Positions 58,960 to 64,000 of a DNA stretch of 64,000 nucleotides are shown here, in pieces. The number at the start of each line of letters is the position of its first letter. Position 1 is the first letter of the stretch. Made by a program: the position numbers and the translations under genes. Where the stretch lies: positions 2,108,001 to 2,172,000 of the forward strand of contig JARFIW010001491.1 of the NCBI GenBank assembly GCA_036346225.1. The letters are read 5' to 3'. The notes beneath the pieces were generated by a model. That model ran no database searches and was not told the DNA's origin. It saw only the letters and a program-made list of their open reading frames with translations. The DNA comes from Platerodrilus igneus. Taxonomy: Eukaryota > Arthropoda > Insecta > Coleoptera > Lycidae.

Positions 58960-60000
58960 AATAAACTAGCTAAAAACAAATCGCTGGAAAACGGGATGCA
59001 GCTCAATATCTCAATACGTATTCCTTGACCGGGTACAGATACTTTAAACCATATTTACTTAAAACTAGAAAAGAGAAAGAAGTAGCAGGGAAAACGACAC
59101 AGTTGAAAAACGCGTTGTTTATATGTCCAGGATATACAGGATATACAAAAATGCAACTCATAGTGCTACACTAGCGACAGTTGAAGCACGCCCGCTGACA
59201 TATCGATCACAAAATAAGCTCGTAGCTACTGACAGCATCGTAGAGGTTTTAATTTCTCAGAGGGATGAAAGGTCTGGTCCGTATGAAACAAGATGAACAG
59301 CCAGTTGCGACAAAGCATGAGAAGATGTCCGATAGAACGACTTTGGGTACTTGCACCTGTCACGATTTCAGCCAGCTTTAGATGTCGCAAACGATGATAC
59401 CATGACCTACACCCACCCACCGCACTTTAGAGAGTCGACTTCCCTTAGGAATCAACTAGCAACGTCATCAAGAACTCCAGACGATTTAGCATCAAGTATT
59501 ACCAAAATACAAAGCTGTATCGATCCAACTTGCTCAAGCAGAAAACAAACAGAAGAAATACGTGGATTAAGGGTCTAAAAAAATTTCTATTTATACATAT
59601 GGGTTTTTATGTACTACGATGCATGTGTATGCTCTGAATCCTCTCTCGCGATCAGTATTATAAACGGCCTGTTCTGATGAACATTTTTCAACGTTTCTGA
59701 AAAAACAATTTCGATCTCACCTCCGAAATTTGCAGAAGGAAGTAGGCGGATTGAGATCCTTCGGAGCTGTTTCGAGATGATGGGAGTAATCTTAGTACAC
59801 CAAGCATCGCCAGTTAGTTACTCGAATCATTTGTTCTCCTGTTCAAACTGTCCACTCCATCCTATCCATGATTAACTGTAGATGTATGTCGTCAAGGATC
59901 TAGCTAATTCCAAAGCTGTACCGGCCTGGCCACGTCTTCTTGTAGATACCCCGCCAAGTAATTAGCCAGAGCGACAGCATCTAGGCGAGTTCATGTCCAC
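58960..60000. other. Unassigned region
   Basis: The open stretches 59226-59420 (minus) and 59351-59578 (plus) overlap on opposite strands. Neither shows a family I know. G+C is a little higher here than in neighbouring AT-rich DNA. Confidence 0.35.
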
Positions 60001-60004
60001 AGTG

Positions 60005-60540
60005 CCAACTCAACGTCGTTAGGAATTCGTCCAGTTTCTTATAAGCCCAGAACATCACATAATCCAGTAATGCACTTCAACAGTACGACGCTGCAGGTGC
60101 CTAAGTCTGTAAACTTGCCTTCCAGATGCCCAATGTTGATAACTTTGCTTTTCAGGTGCTGTACAAAATCCACAACGTACTTTCAGGTGTTTTAGCTCAA
60201 TTGAACTTTCCACTAGTTTCTCCGGGTATATACTATCGCATTTGCAGCTACATTAGGTTTGTAGCAGAAGTTCTTCGGGTATTTCAGGAATTACGTATTA
60301 CTATTCTGCGTGCTCCAGGTTTGTAACCCGATCTTCCAAGCGCTCAATGTCGATAAATTCGTTCTCCAGGTGAACTATATAATCCGAAACATACTGATAG
60401 ATACTTTAGCTCAATTCAACCCTCCACTTGTAACAACAGGCGCATCTTCACATGTCCTATGTCTGTAAAACCGCTTTTACGGTTATTCAAGGCCTTACGT
60501 GTACGCATTGCCATTATGTAAATTCATACTAGTACATATA
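60005..60540 (+). repeat. Degenerate tandem repeat, period about 212 bp, two to three units
   Basis: gtctgtaaacttgcc ... gcccaatgttgataa (60107-60145) recurs as gtttgtaacccgatc ... gcgctcaatgtcgataa (60319-60357), with tttagctcaattgaac (60191) and tttagctcaattcaac (60405) further along. A shorter related unit precedes at about 60005. Confidence 0.7.
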
Positions 60541-60574
60541 TGGTATACAATATTAATTCCAAAGCCTCTGAGGT

Positions 60575-62084
60575 TCCTTTTGAAATGCTTATAATCATAT
60601 TTCATTTTAATAGTCTCTGTAATAGTAAATCTAGGTTACTACTTTTTTATCTAAGGTAAAATTACCTTGTATCATATATGGTTTAAACTCATAGTTGTCA
60701 AATTCATTTTCAGTTTTTAAAGACTTGAGATGATGTCAATATTGTAATTACACTCTAAATTATTACAGTTTCATGATTCATATGTTTTGATTAATAAAGT
60801 ATTACGTGCGCGCCGGTGATTTCATCGGCTGGGCATGAAGGCTTCATAGGCAGGTTTGTGCTGACGCAAATAAATAAAAAGTTCTGTTTCTGTTTAGTTA
60901 AGTTATCCGTAAGTCAATTACACATACATAATAGATAGAAAAAATAACACAAGATATTTTCAATTTGCGCTCTCCATTCATCTTTCCAAAGTTTGTCAAG
61001 AATGTCCCGAAATATTTTAGGAAGGTAAGATCCATTTGTTTAAAGCACTTCGTACTTAACATCCAAACATGCATCATGCAGCTTAAGTAGGTTAGCTACC
61101 TAGCTTTGACAAAAAAGTTATCGAACAGACAAGTCAAATATTCGGATAATACCCTACCATGTTGGTTATTTTCAATTCTAGTAGCACATTGGTTCCAGAT
61201 CGACAAGTATATGTTGGAGATGTGCATGTTGGAGGTTTCAAACTAAACCGAAATAGATGCTTTAATGGAGTCCACTACAGTTAACAACCATTTATCGGGT
61301 ATCTATGAATCTATCTGAAATTACATCAGAGAGAGTTTGTAACTGAATAAACATTTGAAATTCATTGTATGAACCGATAAAATGTACCCTTAGTACGCCT
61401 GTTTGATTAGGTTAAGAACTTAGTTAAATAAATTTGCCATATGTTTGATTTTTATTTGCTGAAGGACGTCTATCATATAATTGAAAGTAGCACGTGCATG
61501 TAATACCTGAAAACACAATCGTGTAGAATAGTATACTGACATGTTTATATTTGTTTCTCTCAATTAATGTGAGGTATAGTTACAGTTTTGTTGTAATAAA
61601 TTATTTTGCAATTACCTATAAGCGTGATTGAAACTTCAAATCATTTAACAATTGATTTTTAAAATCTTCTTTTCAGCTGCCCATTTGAAATAGGTGTTTT
61701 TGTGTTCTTATTTTTAAAGTTTGTTTCATGTTTAGGCAATTGTGTACTTAACGATTTCTCAGATAAATTATAAGTCAGAATCACTCTCCTGATCTTAGAT
61801 TTTGGCAACCTCTTGTTATTTTTTAGGACTATTCCCTAGAAACCGTGCGAAACTACGTGGCGTCCAAGATACTTCTCGATTAAGACATATTTAACACCCG
61901 ATAACCTTTCCGGACGCTTTTCAAACACTTACACGACGCGTCCACTGAGTTAATCAGTTATCATTTCGTTAGTACAGCCGAGGTTTTCGGTACTTTACTG
62001 AATCAGGATTTTTAGTGGAGTACTTCACCGATTTTTTGTGGATTATCGGCTAGACTTACTGGGGCCAAAACTGTACGTAACCAG
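60575..62084 (-). repeat. Dispersed repeat family X, copy 2 (inverted)
   Basis: Full-length reverse-complement match to 16723-18228, about 1510 against 1506 bp. It begins at about 62084 (acgtacagttttggccccag) and ends at about 60575 (attataagcatttcaaaagg). It lacks the satellite seen in copy 3. Like copy 1 it carries a motif reading ttcatgcccagccgatgaaa (around 60825-60845). Confidence 0.82.
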
Positions 62085-62089
62085 CCCTC

Positions 62090-63385
62090 TACACGTTTAT
62101 TAGTTACGACGGCTTTGCTAATGTGCATTCCCTCAGTTCGGCCAATGCCATTTAAGACACACATTTTTCTAAACTAGAATAGTTTTCTAGAGCTTGTTAC
62201 AATAAAATTTAGAAAACATTATTCACAGATAAGCGTTCTTGTAAAATCAATAGTTATAAATAGAAAACTTACAATTCTACCGTATCGTAAATCCTCACAT
62301 AACACAAAGACGCGTCAATACCACAACGTCATGGCATTTACACTTGCCTGGTCTCTTACTACTTTACACTTTATTTTGGCTATAAATAAAAGATATCGTA
62401 TCGTGTACTTTATATCCTCTGTAAATGCGAAGAAACTTAAAGAGAAAATGCGGAATCAAGTTCCGAAAGGTTATAAAACTTTAGCTATACGCGACAAAGA
62501 TAAAGAAAACGCTTTGCAATGAAGAAATAGGAAAAGGAAGTTTTATATTGAACTGCTGATTTTTAAAGCTGAATGCACGGCAAAAACTAGCAGGCCTGCT
62601 GTAATGAAACACATAAAGCTCAAAAGGTCTCTAATTTTTAATGTTTCTGAAATCTTAAGTGTAAACTTCAGAATAAGGGGAATATTTAATAGCACTAGAA
62701 TTGTTTCTCAAAACATGATTTAAACGATCTTCAGGAACTTTTGTGAAACAAATGGTGAACTACTTAAAGCTTAACGGGTTTTTAATAAAGTAGTTGATTC
62801 GGAAACAACTATAAACATCGCCATCATCGTCAGTAATCCTGTCATTTAATAATCTCCGTCAGGAAATTAATGATTGAATTTCATAATCAATTTGGTGTTC
62901 AAACATTTCGCGAGCTTTTGCCGACGTACATCAAACGACTTCCAACTCATCCTATATTGCTCACTTCTAACAATCAAAGCAAACAAAACCCAAACCGAAT
63001 CCAATTATCAAAACAACGATAGTGCGCGATAGGTTTCTGTATGGCCTCCTCGATGGTATATCCTTTTTCACAGTCTTAGGAGCGTTTCGTCAGGTCCTCG
63101 TAAAAAAGAGGAAGACGATTTATGAACAAATTACGTGAAATGTTTTATCTGTTTTCCTCACCCTAAAGCCTCTTTAGTTGGATCATTGAAAGTCGGGGAA
63201 TTTGAAGGTCTAGCTTGTATACAAGATGTTCAAACCAGCAGCAGGTTAGATTACGGTAAAACGGCATTATTTAGTCAATAATTGTGATAACTGGGCAAGA
63301 CCTGTCACATGGGGTGACTGCGTCTCTTATTATGACAATTTTCTGTATATCAACCAACGGCTCCAAATGAAAGTATTTTTTGTTT
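62090..63385. other. AT-rich stretch, nothing recognised
   Basis: The open stretch 62331-62522 (plus) has no recognisable homology. No repeat relation to other parts of the window was seen. Confidence 0.4.
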
Positions 63386-63389
63386 GGTA

Positions 63390-63990
63390 TTCGTCAAGTC
63401 GGTTTGACGTAGCCACTGTCTTCTATCTTAAGCTAACCCTTTCTATAACTTTTAACTATGTTTATCTACGCCAGTATTAATCTTGTTCTATTCATTTATG
63501 TTTGCCTTTCTCTACATACTGTACCTTTTGCTCTGCCCCCTTGCACTGTCCGAACATTACCTAAATCAGTCACGACCTCTTTTAATTACACTTGTTGTAC
63601 CTCTATGATCTTGAATCGTCTCTAAGATCCTATCGACACATATTTTATCTGTCCAACTTATGTCAAACGTTCTCCAATAGCACAGCATCCAGAAAGGGTC
63701 TAACCTTCTAATTTCTCTTTGTCCAATGTCCATGTTTCGTAGCCTTATAGTGCTGCGGTCTAAAACGCGGCTTTCAATAGTTTTTTTGATAACAGCTAGA
63801 GCTATGGTAGATTTCAGTTTCATGCTTTGCACCTCAAAGATTTGCCTTATTACGGGTAAATGACAGTTACAGATAAACGTACTTTAGTTCCTCGCGTTAC
63901 CGTACAGAAGACGTCAAGGACATCAAGGAAAGTGCTTACCTTTATTAACATAGATATTTAAGGTAGAACTAAATACTACATTTTCGCATT
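63390..63990 (-). pseudogene. LINE reverse transcriptase C-terminus (family C), second copy
   Basis: The minus-strand open stretch 63832-63566 gives IALAVIKKTIESRVLDRST, then RNMDIGQREIRRLDPFWM and LCYWRTFDISWTDKICVDRI. This is the Glu-Thr-Trp ... Arg-Leu-Asp-Ala-Phe-Glu-Met-Trp ... Ser-Trp-Thr-Asp block after the reverse transcriptase of RTE/CR1-like LINEs, with usual residues changed (ETWT to NMDI). At about 63420-63380 the text tacgtcaaaccgacttgac resembles the 3' end of the LINE at 25105 (gcgtcaaaccaaccttaag), supporting the same family. It is truncated at the 5' side. Confidence 0.65.
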
Positions 63991-64000
63991 ACGGAAATTT

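Overview
This window looks like intergenic or intronic DNA from a large, AT-rich arthropod genome, most likely an insect. There is no operon-like packing and there are no long intact open frames. The recognisable coding traces are broken transposable elements: hAT/ZMYM1-like, mariner/Tc1-like, RTE-like and R1/I-like LINEs, Penelope-like and integrase fragments. Between them lie tRNA-derived SINEs, solo LTRs, a foldback element and many tandem repeats. I could not identify any host gene by function. Two short splice-bounded candidates (minus strand 39103-39280, plus strand 46604-46766) are the only hints of host exons.

Layout. 1-1960: minus-strand hAT-like transposase running off the left edge. 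2883-5217: two different mariner-like remnants around a chimeric RTE-like LINE tail. 5471-7003: foldback element with a 9-bp target-site duplication. 8465-9830: R1/I-like LINE 3' half with a SINE nested in it; a second SINE follows at 10207-10506. 12185-13960: mariner helix-turn-helix scrap and copy 1 of unknown repeat family Y. 14427-16520: 2.1-kb heptamer satellite. 16723-18228: copy 1 of unknown repeat family X, followed by a degenerate ~150-bp tandem repeat. 21515-25092: nearly full-length RTE-like LINE split by a 1.1-kb insertion; back-to-back with it is another LINE (26990-25105, minus) split by a solo LTR. 27220-28320: degenerate ~110-bp tandem repeat. 28597-29470: a SINE trimer. 31215-32300: second chimeric RTE-like locus. 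35200-35606 and 49510-49917: two more solo LTRs of the same family. 50040-51610: family Y copy 2, followed by a Penelope-like terminal fragment. 52690-53460: tandem repeat. 54523-56393: family X copy 3, with a 1-kb octamer-like satellite grown inside it. 56900-58950: decayed transposase and LINE traces. 60005-60540: tandem repeat. 60575-62084: family X copy 2, inverted. 63390-63990: another LINE 3' end.

The genes do not work together as a pathway. What can be read is a nested history of insertions: exact or near-exact target-site duplications are visible for the foldback element, three SINE insertions and three solo LTRs, and these allow relative dating. The most unusual structures are the foldback element, with 157-bp inner units in a 4:2 arm arrangement; the heptamer array, whose variants are ordered concentrically; the SINE trimer inserted as one unit; and a LINE chimera junction shared by two loci. 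I see no evidence of a new cellular system such as a defence or biosynthetic locus. All homology calls are from reading translated motifs by eye and need a database search.
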